The notes below the pieces were generated by a model. That model made no database searches, had not been told where the DNA came from, and worked only from the letters and a program-made list of their open reading frames with translations. From Rhodobacterales bacterium (GTDB lineage: Bacteria > Pseudomonadota > Alphaproteobacteria > Rhizobiales > Stappiaceae): a stretch of DNA of 64,000 nt. The stretch covers positions 186,001 to 250,000 of the forward strand of contig VIRH01000082.1 of the NCBI GenBank assembly GCA_008107755.1, in the 5' to 3' direction. This document shows positions 48,074-56,338 of the stretch, one piece after another; positions within the stretch are counted from its first letter, which is position 1, and each line of letters starts with the position of its first letter. The position numbers and the translations under genes are program-made.

Positions 48074-48910
48074 TCAATCCTCATAGGAATGCCCCGCCTT
48101 CAAGCCCTCTCGCACGCGATGGGCGATCTTCAGAAATTCCGGGCTCTCGCGCACATCCAGGTTGCGGTCCCGCGGCAGGTCGCTCTCGATGACGTCGTAG
48201 ATCCGGCCGGGCCGTGGACACAGCACGACGATCTTGGTCGACAGGAACACCGCCTCGGGAATGGAATGGGTGACGAAAACGACGGTCTTGTTGGTCTTTG
48301 CCCAGAGCTGAAGAAGCTGTTCGTTCAGATGGTCGCGGACGATCTCGTCGAGGGCGCCGAAGGGCTCGTCCATCAAAAGAAGGTCCGGTTCGACGGCAAG
48401 GGCGCGGGCAATGGAGGCACGTTGCTGCATGCCGCCTGACAACTGCCAGGGGTACTTTTTCTCAAAGCCCGTGAGGTTGACCAGATCCAGGTTCTTTTCG
48501 ATACGGCTTTTCTGCTCTGCGCGCGAGAGACCCATGATTTCGAGCGGCAGGGCGATGTTCTTGGCGATGGTCCGCCAGGGGTAAAGCGCTGCCGCCTGAA
48601 AAACATAACCGTAGGCGCGATTGAGGCGCGCCTCTTCCGGGGACACGCCGTTGACCGTGATCGAGCCTTCCGTCGGCTGTTCCAGATCTGCGATGACGCG
48701 AAGAAGGGTTGTCTTGCCGCAGCCGGAAGGACCGATGAACGAGACGAAATCGCCTTTCTCGATCTTCAGGTCAATGTCGGAAAGGGCGTGCACCGGCCCG
48801 TCATTCGTCTCGAAGGTCAGCGAAAGTTTGTCGATGTCGATCACCCGGCTCGGGTCGTCTGACTTCGCGTCCACCATCGTGACATCCTTTGCGCTGGCAA
48901 CTGCAGTCAT
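48074..48910 (-). CDS. ABC transporter ATP-binding protein, NitT/TauT type
   Basis: A 278-aa ATPase with Walker A IGPSGCGKTTLLRV, Q-loop GYVFQAAALYPWRT, signature LSGGMQQRASIARAL, Walker B LLLMDEPFGALDE and switch THSIPEAVFLST. It energises the two adjacent permeases. It is 193 bases downstream of the dihydropyrimidinase gene on the same strand. No substrate-binding protein gene is present among the neighbours. Confidence 0.94.
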   Translation of the reverse strand: MTAVASAKDVTMVDAKSDDPSRVIDIDKLSLTFETNDGPVHALSDIDLKIEKGDFVSFIGPSGCGKTTLLRVIADLEQPTEGSITVNGVSPEEARLNRAYGYVFQAAALYPWRTIAKNIALPLEIMGLSRAEQKSRIEKNLDLVNLTGFEKKYPWQLSGGMQQRASIARALAVEPDLLLMDEPFGALDEIVRDHLNEQLLQLWAKTNKTVVFVTHSIPEAVFLSTKIVVLCPRPGRIYDVIESDLPRDRNLDVRESPEFLKIAHRVREGLKAGHSYED

Positions 48911-49040
48911 TCAATTCCTCGCTAAACGAAATGTCGCATTATCGGCAAGCACGCCTTCAGGGAACGGCGGTGCGTGTTTCTGGTCATGCATCGTTCACGC
49001 TCCTGCGCCTCCCCGGACCGAAAAATGCTGGTGGGGAAGA

Positions 49041-49064
49041 GGTCCCGGTTCGCGGGCCGGGACC
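49041..49064 (-). repeat. Intercistronic hairpin between hydA and the ABC genes
   Basis: Eight-base perfect arms GGTCCCGG (49041-49048) and CCGGGACC (49057-49064) around an 8-base loop, 40 bases after the hydA stop. No T run follows on the minus strand. It resembles the hairpin upstream of hydA at 50595-50615. Confidence 0.5.
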
Positions 49065-49103
49065 ATTTGGACAAGAGCGTTGCCTATTCTCCGGCGCCGG
49101 ACG

Positions 49104-50561
49104 TCAGACGCCGCTGGCTGGAATGCCGCTGCGTTCCACCTTCCGTGGCGCAGTCAGTTCCTTCCAGGTCGAAAGGGCCTTGTTGACTGCCTGGAACGGC
49201 TTGCGCGCAACAAACTCGCCATGACCCTGGCTATGGTTGACCGTGCCGTCTTCCACGGCCACCCGGCCGCGGGTCAGCGTATAGCGCGGAAGGCCCTTGA
49301 CCTTCTTGCCCTCGAAGACATTGTAGTCGATCGCAGACTGCTGGCTGGAGGCGGAAATGGTCTTTTCCTTTTCCGGATCCCAGACGACGAGATCCGCATC
49401 GGCGCCAACCAGAATTGCCCCTTTTTTCGGATACATATTGAGAATTTTTGCAATATTGGTTGAAGTCACGGCGACGAATTCATTCGGCGTCAGACGACCG
49501 GACCCGACACCATAGGTCCAGAGCATCGGCAGACGATCCTCCAGGCCGCCGGTGCCGTTCGGGATCTTGGTGAAGTCGCCGACGCCGGTGCGCTTCTGAT
49601 CGGTCGTGAAGGCGCAGTGGTCCGTAGCCACGACCTGGAGCGACCCGGCAGCAAGTCCGGCCCAAAGCGAATCCTGATGCTTCTTGTCGCGAAAGGGAGG
49701 CGACATGACGCGGCGGGCAGCATGATCCCAGTCGGCGTTCTTGTATTCGCCGTCGTCCAAGGTCAGATGCTGGATCAGCGGTTCGCCATAGGCGCGGATG
49801 CCGTTCTGGCGCGCCCGGCGCACGGCCTCATGGGCCTGCTCCGACGATGTGTGCACGATATAGACAGGCACCCCAGCCATGTCCGCGATCATGATGGCGC
49901 GGTTGGTGGCTTCGCCTTCGACCTCGGGCGGGCGGGAGTATGCATGCGCTTCCGGGCCATCATTTCCTTCTGCCAGAAGCTTTTGTTGCAATGTCGCGAC
50001 AACATCGCCGTTTTCGGCATGTACCAGCGGCAAGGCGCCCAGCTCGGCGCAACGCGAGAACGAAGCGAACATCTCGTCGTCGTTCACCATCAGCGCGCCC
50101 TTGTACGCCATGAAGTGCTTGAAGGTGTTGATGCCCTTTTCCCGAACGACGGTCTGCATATCGTTGAAGACCTGCTCGCCCCACCATGTGATCGCCATGT
50201 GGAAGGAGTAGTCGCAATGTGCCATCGAGGACTTGTTGTCCCACATCTGCAGCGCTTCAAGCAGAGACTGGCCGGGTGAGGGCAGGGCGAAATCCACGAC
50301 CATGGTGGTGCCGCCGGCCAGTGCCGCGCGGGTGCCGCTGTCGAAATTATCGGCAGAAAACGTGCCCATGAAAGGCATTTCGAGATGCGTGTGCGGATCG
50401 ATGCCGCCGGGCATGATGTAACACCCCGTTGCGTCCAGCGTCTCGTCTCCGGAGAGGCCCGGCCCGATCTCGGTAATCTTGCCGTCCTCGATCTTCACAT
50501 CGGCTTCATAGGTGAGGTCGGCGGTGACGACCGTGCCGCCCTTGATCACTTTGCTTGCCAT
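49104..50561 (-). CDS. hydA: Dihydropyrimidinase (D-hydantoinase)
   Basis: Zinc amidohydrolase that opens dihydrouracil or dihydrothymine (and hydantoins) to the N-carbamoyl beta-amino acid, step two of reductive pyrimidine breakdown. At 485 aa, the metal-binding GGIDPHTHLEMPFMGT, the lysine to be carboxylated in FKHFMAYKGAL, VHAENGD, and the signature DHCAFTTDQKRTGVGDFTKI are all present; the last is characteristic of dihydropyrimidinase rather than allantoinase. GAGGGGAG precedes the start. Flanked by the matching carbamoyl hydrolase gene, which supports the assignment. Confidence 0.94.
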   Translation of the reverse strand: MASKVIKGGTVVTADLTYEADVKIEDGKITEIGPGLSGDETLDATGCYIMPGGIDPHTHLEMPFMGTFSADNFDSGTRAALAGGTTMVVDFALPSPGQSLLEALQMWDNKSSMAHCDYSFHMAITWWGEQVFNDMQTVVREKGINTFKHFMAYKGALMVNDDEMFASFSRCAELGALPLVHAENGDVVATLQQKLLAEGNDGPEAHAYSRPPEVEGEATNRAIMIADMAGVPVYIVHTSSEQAHEAVRRARQNGIRAYGEPLIQHLTLDDGEYKNADWDHAARRVMSPPFRDKKHQDSLWAGLAAGSLQVVATDHCAFTTDQKRTGVGDFTKIPNGTGGLEDRLPMLWTYGVGSGRLTPNEFVAVTSTNIAKILNMYPKKGAILVGADADLVVWDPEKEKTISASSQQSAIDYNVFEGKKVKGLPRYTLTRGRVAVEDGTVNHSQGHGEFVARKPFQAVNKALSTWKELTAPRKVERSGIPASGV

Positions 50562-50594
50562 TATTGATGGCTCCCCTCGCTTTTGCTTCGTGAG

Positions 50595-50615
50595 GTCCCG
50601 GCACTTCGCCGGGAC
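50595..50615 (-). repeat. Hairpin in the hydA leader
   Basis: Eight-base perfect arms GTCCCGGC (50595-50602) and GCCGGGAC (50608-50615) with a 5-base loop, 34 bases upstream of the hydA start. It shares the GTCCCGG/CCGGGAC arms of the hairpin at 49041-49064 on the far side of the gene. Confidence 0.5.
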
Positions 50616-50672
50616 GGCGGTATTTCTCGATTGCTGTCGCGGCCGTGCGCCGTAACCATGGACAGTCCAAAT

Positions 50673-51929
50673 CTATTCCACGATCTCCGCAGTCTCGACG
50701 ACGGCGTGGAAGAGAACGTCTGTCCCGGCCTTGGCCCAGTCTTTCGAGATTTCTTCAGCCTCGTTATGGGAAAGACCATCGACACAGGGGCACATGATCA
50801 TCGCCGTGGGCGCGACCTTGTTGACCCAGCAGGCGTCATGGCCTGCGCCGGAAATGATGTTTGTGTGGGAATATCCGAGGCGCTCGGCCGCATTGCGGAC
50901 CGCCTCGACGCAGCCCTTGTCGAATTCCACCGGATCAAATCCGCCGACCTTTTCAAACTCGACTTCGAGTTTCATCTCGTCGCAGATCTTCTGGCCTTCC
51001 GCGAGGAGCCGCTCTTCCATGTTCTTGATGACGGCGATATCGGGCGAGCGAAAATCGACAGTGAAGATCACCTTGCCCGGAATGACGTTACGTGAATTGG
51101 GATAGACATCAATGTGACCAGCGGCGCCGACAGCGTGCGGGGCATGCGACAAGGCGATCTCGTCCACCAGCTGGAGGATGCGGGCCATGCCGAGCCCGGC
51201 GTTTCTGCGCAAGGGCATTGGAGTAGAGCCGGTATGGGACTCCTTGCCGGTGATCGTGACCTGTGTCCAGGAAAGGCCCTGGCCATGAGTGACGACGCCG
51301 ACGTCCTTGTTCTCCGCTTCCAGGATCGGCCCCTGTTCGATGTGGAGCTCGAACATCGCGTGCATCTTGTCCTTGCGCGCACCGACTTCCTCGTCACCGA
51401 CCCAGCCGAGCCGCTTGAGTTCGTCACCGAAGGTCTTGCCCTCCGCGTCCTTGCGGTCATAGGCCCAGTCCTGGTCATGAACCCCGGCGAAAACGCCGGA
51501 GGCGAGCATCGCCGGTGCGAACCGCGTGCCTTCCTCGTTCGTCCAGTTGGTGACGACGACCGGATGCTTCGTCTTGATCCCGAGGTCGTTCATCGTGCGG
51601 ATAACCTCAAGTCCGCCCAAGACACCCAGAACGCCGTCGTATTTTCCGCCGGTCGGCTGCGTGTCGAGATGAGAGCCCACGTAGACGGGCAGGGCGTTCG
51701 GGTCCGTGCCCTCCCGGGTCATGAACATGTTGCCCATGGTGTCGACGGCCATCGTCATGGCGGCGTCCTCGCACCACTTCTGAAACAGCTTGCGGCCCTC
51801 GGAATCCGCATCGGTCAGCGTCTGTCGGTTGTTGCCCCCCGCGACGCCGGGGCCGATCTTCGCCATTTCCATCAGGCTGTCCCAGAGCCGGTCTGCATTG
51901 ATCCTGAGGTTTTCGCCCGGAGCTGCCAT
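50673..51929 (-). CDS. Zn-dependent N-carbamoyl-amino-acid / beta-ureidopropionate hydrolase (M20 family)
   Basis: A 418-aa M20/M28-type amidohydrolase. GSHLDTQPTGGKYDGVLGVL and TNWTNEEGTRFAPAM supply metal ligands, LHIEQGPILE the bridging region, and GAGHDACWVNKVAPT plus GLSHNEAEEI the C-terminal ligands. This subfamily includes allantoate amidohydrolase, L-carbamoylase and beta-ureidopropionase. Next to dihydropyrimidinase, the best reading is release of beta-alanine from N-carbamoyl-beta-alanine (the PydC role). Confidence 0.92.
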   Translation of the reverse strand: MAAPGENLRINADRLWDSLMEMAKIGPGVAGGNNRQTLTDADSEGRKLFQKWCEDAAMTMAVDTMGNMFMTREGTDPNALPVYVGSHLDTQPTGGKYDGVLGVLGGLEVIRTMNDLGIKTKHPVVVTNWTNEEGTRFAPAMLASGVFAGVHDQDWAYDRKDAEGKTFGDELKRLGWVGDEEVGARKDKMHAMFELHIEQGPILEAENKDVGVVTHGQGLSWTQVTITGKESHTGSTPMPLRRNAGLGMARILQLVDEIALSHAPHAVGAAGHIDVYPNSRNVIPGKVIFTVDFRSPDIAVIKNMEERLLAEGQKICDEMKLEVEFEKVGGFDPVEFDKGCVEAVRNAAERLGYSHTNIISGAGHDACWVNKVAPTAMIMCPCVDGLSHNEAEEISKDWAKAGTDVLFHAVVETAEIVE

Positions 51930-51938
51930 GTCGTTCTC

Positions 51939-52226
51939 CTATTTCAGTTCGATTTCAACGAAGGACATCGGGAGGTCACCAGCGTTGATGACATTGTGTT
52001 CCACGCCTGCGTCGCGGCGATAGACTGTTCCGGAGGGCACGAGGACCTCGCGGCTCTCGCCACCGGGGGTCTCGAGCAGCATCCGGCAGTCGGTCAGCGC
52101 CGTGATGACGTAATCCATGCTGTGAACATGCCAGCCGGTTTCCGCACCGGGTTCAAAATCGAACCTGGTGACGCGAACCCGCGCATCGTCGACGAGTTGT
52201 TCCGCTGTTGCTTGCTGTCTTGCCAT
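51939..52226 (-). CDS. Small cupin-domain protein
   Basis: A 95-aa single cupin barrel: the first motif is GAETGWHVHSMDYVI (two His, with Asp where many cupins have Glu) and the second is RDAGVEHNVINAGD. The ATG at 52226 is preferred; the open frame extends 21 codons upstream into the end of the aminotransferase gene. It lies 9 bases upstream of the hydrolase gene, so it is co-transcribed with the catabolic genes. Its role is unknown; a metal-dependent accessory or sensing function is only a guess. Confidence 0.85.
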   Translation of the reverse strand: MARQQATAEQLVDDARVRVTRFDFEPGAETGWHVHSMDYVITALTDCRMLLETPGGESREVLVPSGTVYRRDAGVEHNVINAGDLPMSFVEIELK

Positions 52227-52285
52227 TTTCACCTCGCGCCGTGTCCGTGCGCCGGCACGGCGCGGGGCACCGTGCCGGTCGCTTA

Positions 52286-53632
52286 TCAATCGATCGAGGT
52301 AAGCACACCCCGGAGCTTCTCGAACAATTCGTCTATCTGCGCTTTGGATATGATCAGTGGCGGCGATAGGGCGATGATATCGCCGGTAGTGCGGATGAGA
52401 AGGCCATCGTCATAGGCCTTCAGGAAGGCCGAGAACGCCCGTTTTGTCGGGGCGCCGGCGATCGGCTCCAGTTCGACCGCGCCGATGAGGCCGAGATTTC
52501 GGATGTCGATGACGTTCGGGCAGTCCTTCAGGGCGTGCAGGCCGTCTTCCCAATGCTGCGAAAGCTCCGAGGCGCGCGTGAGCAGGCCTTCTTCCTCGTA
52601 GGTGTCGAGTGTTGCGAGTGCTGCAGCGCAGGCAAGCGGATGTGCCGAGTAGGTGTAGCCATGGAACAGTTCGATCATGTGTTCCGGACCGGTCATGAAC
52701 GCCTCGTAGATATCCGAGGAACAAAAGACCGCGCCCATCGGAATGACGCCGGAGGTAATCCCCTTCGCCGTCGTGATGAGATCCGGCGTAACGCCGAAAA
52801 AATCTGTCGCGAACGGCGACCCGAGGCGTCCGAACCCGGTAATGACTTCGTCGAAAATCAGCAGGATGCCATTCTGGGTGCAGATCTCCCGCAGACGATC
52901 CAGATAACCCTTCGGCGGAATGAGAACCCCCGTCGAGCCGGCCACTGGTTCGACGATCACGGCGGCGATCGTGGACGGGTCGTGAAGCTGAATGATCCGG
53001 ATCAGATCCTCGACATATTCAGCGCCATTTTCCGGAATGCCCCGGGAAAAAGCGTTGCGCTCCGGATCATGGGTATGTCGCATGTGGTCGACACCGGTCA
53101 GGAGCGTTCCGAATGTCTTGCGGTTGGAGACAATGCCGCCAACGGAGATGCCGCCGAAGCCAACGCCATGGTAGCCGCGTTCGCGGCCGATGAGGCGCGT
53201 GCGGGTTCCCTGACCGATGGCGCGCTGATAGGCCAGTGCAATCTTGAGCGCTGTATCGACGCTCTCCGAGCCGGAGTTCGTGAAGAAGACGTGATCCAGC
53301 GGCGAGGGCATGAGCGCCGCAAGCCGGGCCGCAAGTTCAAAAGCCTTGGGATGGCCCATCTGAAAAGCGGGCGCATAGTCGAGCTCGGCGACCTGCTTCT
53401 GGATGGCCTCGACGATCTTCGGGCGGGAGTGTCCGGCGTTACAGCACCAAAGGCCTGCCGTGCCATCGAGCACCTGACGTCCGTCTGCGGTCGTATAATG
53501 CATGTCCTTGGCCGCTACGAACATGCGCGGCTCTTTCTTGAATTGCCGGTTGGCCGTAAACGGCATCCAGAACGCTTCAAGGTTGTTGGTGACGGTCTGG
53601 CTCGATGCGGCCGGACTTGCCGAAATTGACAT
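52286..53632 (-). CDS. Class III omega-aminotransferase, beta-alanine--pyruvate type
   Basis: A 448-aa PLP-dependent omega-aminotransferase: LEAFWMPFTANRQFKKEPRM at the N-terminus is typical of beta-alanine/omega-amino acid:pyruvate transaminases, with FDEVITGFGRLGSPFATDFF and the PLP lysine in ITTAKGITSGVIPMGAV. In this cluster it would convert beta-alanine from uracil to malonate semialdehyde. The ATG at 53632 has GCAAGGAGG upstream; a longer open frame to 53770 is not conserved-looking. First gene of the minus-strand catabolic operon. Confidence 0.93.
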   Translation of the reverse strand: MSISASPAASSQTVTNNLEAFWMPFTANRQFKKEPRMFVAAKDMHYTTADGRQVLDGTAGLWCCNAGHSRPKIVEAIQKQVAELDYAPAFQMGHPKAFELAARLAALMPSPLDHVFFTNSGSESVDTALKIALAYQRAIGQGTRTRLIGRERGYHGVGFGGISVGGIVSNRKTFGTLLTGVDHMRHTHDPERNAFSRGIPENGAEYVEDLIRIIQLHDPSTIAAVIVEPVAGSTGVLIPPKGYLDRLREICTQNGILLIFDEVITGFGRLGSPFATDFFGVTPDLITTAKGITSGVIPMGAVFCSSDIYEAFMTGPEHMIELFHGYTYSAHPLACAAALATLDTYEEEGLLTRASELSQHWEDGLHALKDCPNVIDIRNLGLIGAVELEPIAGAPTKRAFSAFLKAYDDGLLIRTTGDIIALSPPLIISKAQIDELFEKLRGVLTSID

Positions 53633-53919
53633 GCGTCCTCCTTGCGGCTCGCGATGTGACGCCGCTGCTGCTGGTCTTCTTGCGGGAAAGGAGTGATCAT
53701 GCGGGCGGATGCCGTTGAGGCAATGACGCCGACGCCGCTCCTCTCCCCCTGCTGTGCCTCGGTTCACCACGCGGTCTGACGCCGCATCCTGGTTTTGCCG
53801 AAAATCTCTGGAAGGCCGTTCGGCCCATTCCGGTTTTACCGGTTGTTGTTATGATGATCACATGCTTTCGATCCTTCAAGCTACCCCCATTGCAGGAACT
53901 TTTACGATCGACTAGCCTT

Positions 53920-53935
53920 CTGACCATCTGGTCAA
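53920..53935. promoter_or_regulatory. RutR-type operator, site 1
   Basis: Reads CTGACCATCTGGTCAA, which matches the RutR consensus TTGACCANNTGGTCAA at 13 of 14 defined positions; only the first base differs. Confidence 0.82.
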
Positions 53936-53952
53936 TTTAACCTAGGTGGGAT

Positions 53953-53968
53953 TTGACCAAATGGTCAA
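53953..53968. promoter_or_regulatory. RutR-type operator, site 2
   Basis: Reads TTGACCAAATGGTCAA, a perfect match to the RutR consensus at all 14 defined positions, placed about three helical turns from site 1. Confidence 0.88.
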
Positions 53969-54069
53969 GATGCAAATCCAATCGACATGACTAATTTATG
54001 GTCACGTGCTCACGCTGGAATTTTGCGAAACTGAAACTGAACGCGTTCTCGCGTCAAGGCGGCACCTGG

Positions 54070-54801
54070 ATGGGTGTCAGGGAAGGGGGCCCGGCAGGGT
54101 CTGAATGGGCGGTACATCTGATGGCAGGTCTCAGGGTGCGGACACAGGATTCAGTCAAGGCAGGCGGTCTGAGCCGTATACAGGAAAAGAACCGGACCCT
54201 CATACTTGAAGCCGCGCTTGGAGAGTTTTCCAGGAAGGGCTTTTCGGGCGCGACGGTCGAGCGGATCGCCGCCGAGGCGGGAATGTCCAAGTCCAATCTG
54301 CTTTATTATTTTGCTTCCAAGGAAGCGATCTACAACGCCACACTCGCGTATATCCTCGAAGTCTGGCTGGCTCCTCTGAAAACCCTCAATCCGGCGGGCG
54401 AGCCTGCACAGGAACTTGCGGCCTATATCCGGCAGAAAATCGAGATGTCGGCGCAATTTCCGGAAGCATCGCGCCTTTTCGCAAATGAGGTCATGCAAGG
54501 CGCACCGCAGATCCTCCCGATCCTTCAGAGCGATTTGAAACGCCTTGTCGACGAAAAATGCCGGGTGATCGAAGACTGGATTTCAGCCGGCAAGATGCGC
54601 CGGGTTGACCCGGTCCATCTCATCTTCACGATCTGGGCCACGACCCAGCATTACGCCGATTTCTCCGTCCAGATCCGGGCCCTGACCGGAACGGACCTCG
54701 GTGACGAAGAGTTTCTGCGACAAACGGAATTCTCGGTAACGTCTCTGATTCTCAACGGAATTGGCATCGTCTGGCCCCAGGAAAGCGGACAGTCGAGATG
54801 A
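54070..54801 (+). CDS. rutR: TetR-family regulator RutR
   Basis: A 243-aa TetR repressor/activator. The helix-turn-helix is TVERIAAEAGMSKSNLLYYF with SKEAIYNATL; the ligand domain carries ILEVWLAPLKTLNP, EASRLFANEVMQGAP and HLIFTIWATTQHYADFSVQI, all close to the uracil/thymine-sensing E. coli RutR as I recall it. I chose the ATG at 54070 for its AAGGCGG site; 53998 and 54121 are alternatives. It is divergent from the pyrimidine catabolic operon with RutR operators between, and overlaps arfB by four bases (ATGA). Confidence 0.9.
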   Translation: MGVREGGPAGSEWAVHLMAGLRVRTQDSVKAGGLSRIQEKNRTLILEAALGEFSRKGFSGATVERIAAEAGMSKSNLLYYFASKEAIYNATLAYILEVWLAPLKTLNPAGEPAQELAAYIRQKIEMSAQFPEASRLFANEVMQGAPQILPILQSDLKRLVDEKCRVIEDWISAGKMRRVDPVHLIFTIWATTQHYADFSVQIRALTGTDLGDEEFLRQTEFSVTSLILNGIGIVWPQESGQSR

Positions 54802-55262
54802 GTGATGAAACTGCAGATCATGTGTCTGCGGCGTCGCAGATCGCCGTAACCGGACGGCTGTATATCCATCGTGACGATCTCAGCGAGGACTTCGTCCGGG
54901 CCAGCGGTCCCGGCGGCCAGAACGTCAACAAGGTGTCGACCGCCGTTCAGTTGCGGTTCAACCTGTCTGGCAACGACACGCTGCCCGGCGATGTGAAGGC
55001 GCGGGCTGCGAGGATTGCCGGAAGCCGCTTGACCCAGTCAGGCGAGATCGTTCTTCAGGCTGACAGGTTTCGAACCCGCGAACGTAACCGTGAGGACGCG
55101 CTGGAGCGGTTACTGGACCTGCTGCGCAGGGCCTCCGAGAAACCGAAGCCGCGCAAGGCAACGCGCCCGACGCTGGCGTCCAAGAAACGTCGGCTGGAGG
55201 CAAAGAAGCAGCGCGGCCAGATCAAGAAGATGCGGGGACGGGGTACACGGCCGGACGATTAG
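54798..55262 (+). CDS. arfB: Alternative ribosome-rescue factor ArfB (YaeJ)
   Basis: A 154-aa peptidyl-tRNA hydrolase that frees ribosomes stalled at mRNA ends. The GGQ motif (G39-G40-Q41) is in VRASGPGGQNVNKVSTAVQL, and the C-terminal tail is strongly basic (KKRRLEAKKQRGQIKKMRG), as needed to enter the empty mRNA channel. Translationally coupled to rutR by a four-base overlap; no functional link is implied. Confidence 0.94.
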   Translation: MSDETADHVSAASQIAVTGRLYIHRDDLSEDFVRASGPGGQNVNKVSTAVQLRFNLSGNDTLPGDVKARAARIAGSRLTQSGEIVLQADRFRTRERNREDALERLLDLLRRASEKPKPRKATRPTLASKKRRLEAKKQRGQIKKMRGRGTRPDD

Positions 55263-55359
55263 GGCAACCTTCCGAGAGGTCTTTACTGCGGAGGGGCGCT
55301 AGTGTGCGCCCGGAGGCGGCGGAGGAACCGGTTGAGGTGCCGGTAGAGGGGGAGGCAAC

Positions 55360-56187
55360 TTGAAGAGCATTGTGGCGACACTGGATATACGGACGGGTAA
55401 GGAGCATGTCGTCCTTGAGAGCGACAGGAATCTTGAGGCGCCCAACTGGACCCCGGACGGGAAGGCACTTCTCGTCAACGGCGACGGATCTCTCTTTCGT
55501 CTCGACTTTTCCAGCAGGGCCTTGTCGCGCATAGATAAGGGTTTCGCGGATCGACTGAACAACGATCATGGCATTTCTCCGGACGGCGGCATGCTGGCGA
55601 TAAGCGATTCATCACGAACCGGGCAAAGTTGCATCTACGTGTTGCCGATCGCCGGCGGTGAGCCGCGCCGCGTTACGCAGAGCGTGCCGTCTTACTGGCA
55701 CGGCTGGGCGCCAGACGGCGAGACGATTGCTTATGTTGCGCGTCGCAGCGGCACCTTTCAGGTCCATACCTGCGCACTGGACGGCAGCGGAGAGACTGCG
55801 CTGACCCGGGAATTCGATCACTGCGACGGCCCCGACTACACACCGGACGGCAAGTGGATCTGGTTCAATGGGGAGAGGGACGGGGCAGTCCAGCTCTGGC
55901 GCATACATACGGACGGCAAGATGCTGCAAAAAATGACCGACGACGAATGCGTCAACTGGTTTCCGCACCCGTCGCCGGATGGATCATGGATAGTTTACCT
56001 AGCTTATGAAGCAGGTACACGCGGACATCCGGGCGAACGTGATGTGGAGCTTCGTCTCATGCCTGCCGCTGGTGGACAGTCGCAAACCTTGATCCGGCTT
56101 TTCGGGGGGCAGGGCACGATAAATGTCCCGTCCTGGTCACCCGATGCAATGCAATTTGCCTATGTTCGGTATGAAAAGACTGATTGA
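55360..56187 (+). CDS. TolB-like beta-propeller protein without signal peptide
   Basis: A 275-aa protein of repeated TolB/WD40-like blades: [101 protein letters not shown]. Unlike TolB it has no signal peptide and no N-terminal domain, so it is probably cytoplasmic. The start is TTG at 55360 behind a strong GGGGGAGG. Function unknown; a peptidase/hydrolase-like partner is not encoded next to it. Confidence 0.82.
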   Translation: MKSIVATLDIRTGKEHVVLESDRNLEAPNWTPDGKALLVNGDGSLFRLDFSSRALSRIDKGFADRLNNDHGISPDGGMLAISDSSRTGQSCIYVLPIAGGEPRRVTQSVPSYWHGWAPDGETIAYVARRSGTFQVHTCALDGSGETALTREFDHCDGPDYTPDGKWIWFNGERDGAVQLWRIHTDGKMLQKMTDDECVNWFPHPSPDGSWIVYLAYEAGTRGHPGERDVELRLMPAAGGQSQTLIRLFGGQGTINVPSWSPDAMQFAYVRYEKTD

Positions 56188-56338
56188 AATTCGCAGTCAC
56201 GGCCGCGCGGCGTAACCCCGCCAGCGGTGGTCCCATGACGTACCGAAAATGGTGGTGGTCAGAAGGCCGGGCATCGAGAGCTCCGTAGAACGCACGACGC
56301 CCGGTGTGAGCCGACGGGAAATTGTCGGCTGGAACGCA

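Larger units (their letters stand above)
53633..54069. promoter_or_regulatory. Divergent control region between the catabolic operon and rutR
   Basis: A 437-base gap without a convincing gene. The part from about 53860 to 54000 is AT-rich and contains two RutR-type palindromes centred 33 bases apart. Each contains a -35-like TTGACC or a close variant, so a bound regulator would cover promoters in either direction. The rest is the untranslated leader of the aminotransferase gene. Confidence 0.75.

Noticed and set aside
49059..49074. Possible third RutR operator before the ABC genes
   Set aside because: It has three mismatches in the 14 defined positions and overlaps a GC hairpin that explains part of the symmetry; too weak to list as a site.
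56310..56329. 6-bp GCCGAC/GTCGGC hairpin downstream of hcp
   Set aside because: Short stem with an 8-base loop and no T run; could arise by chance.
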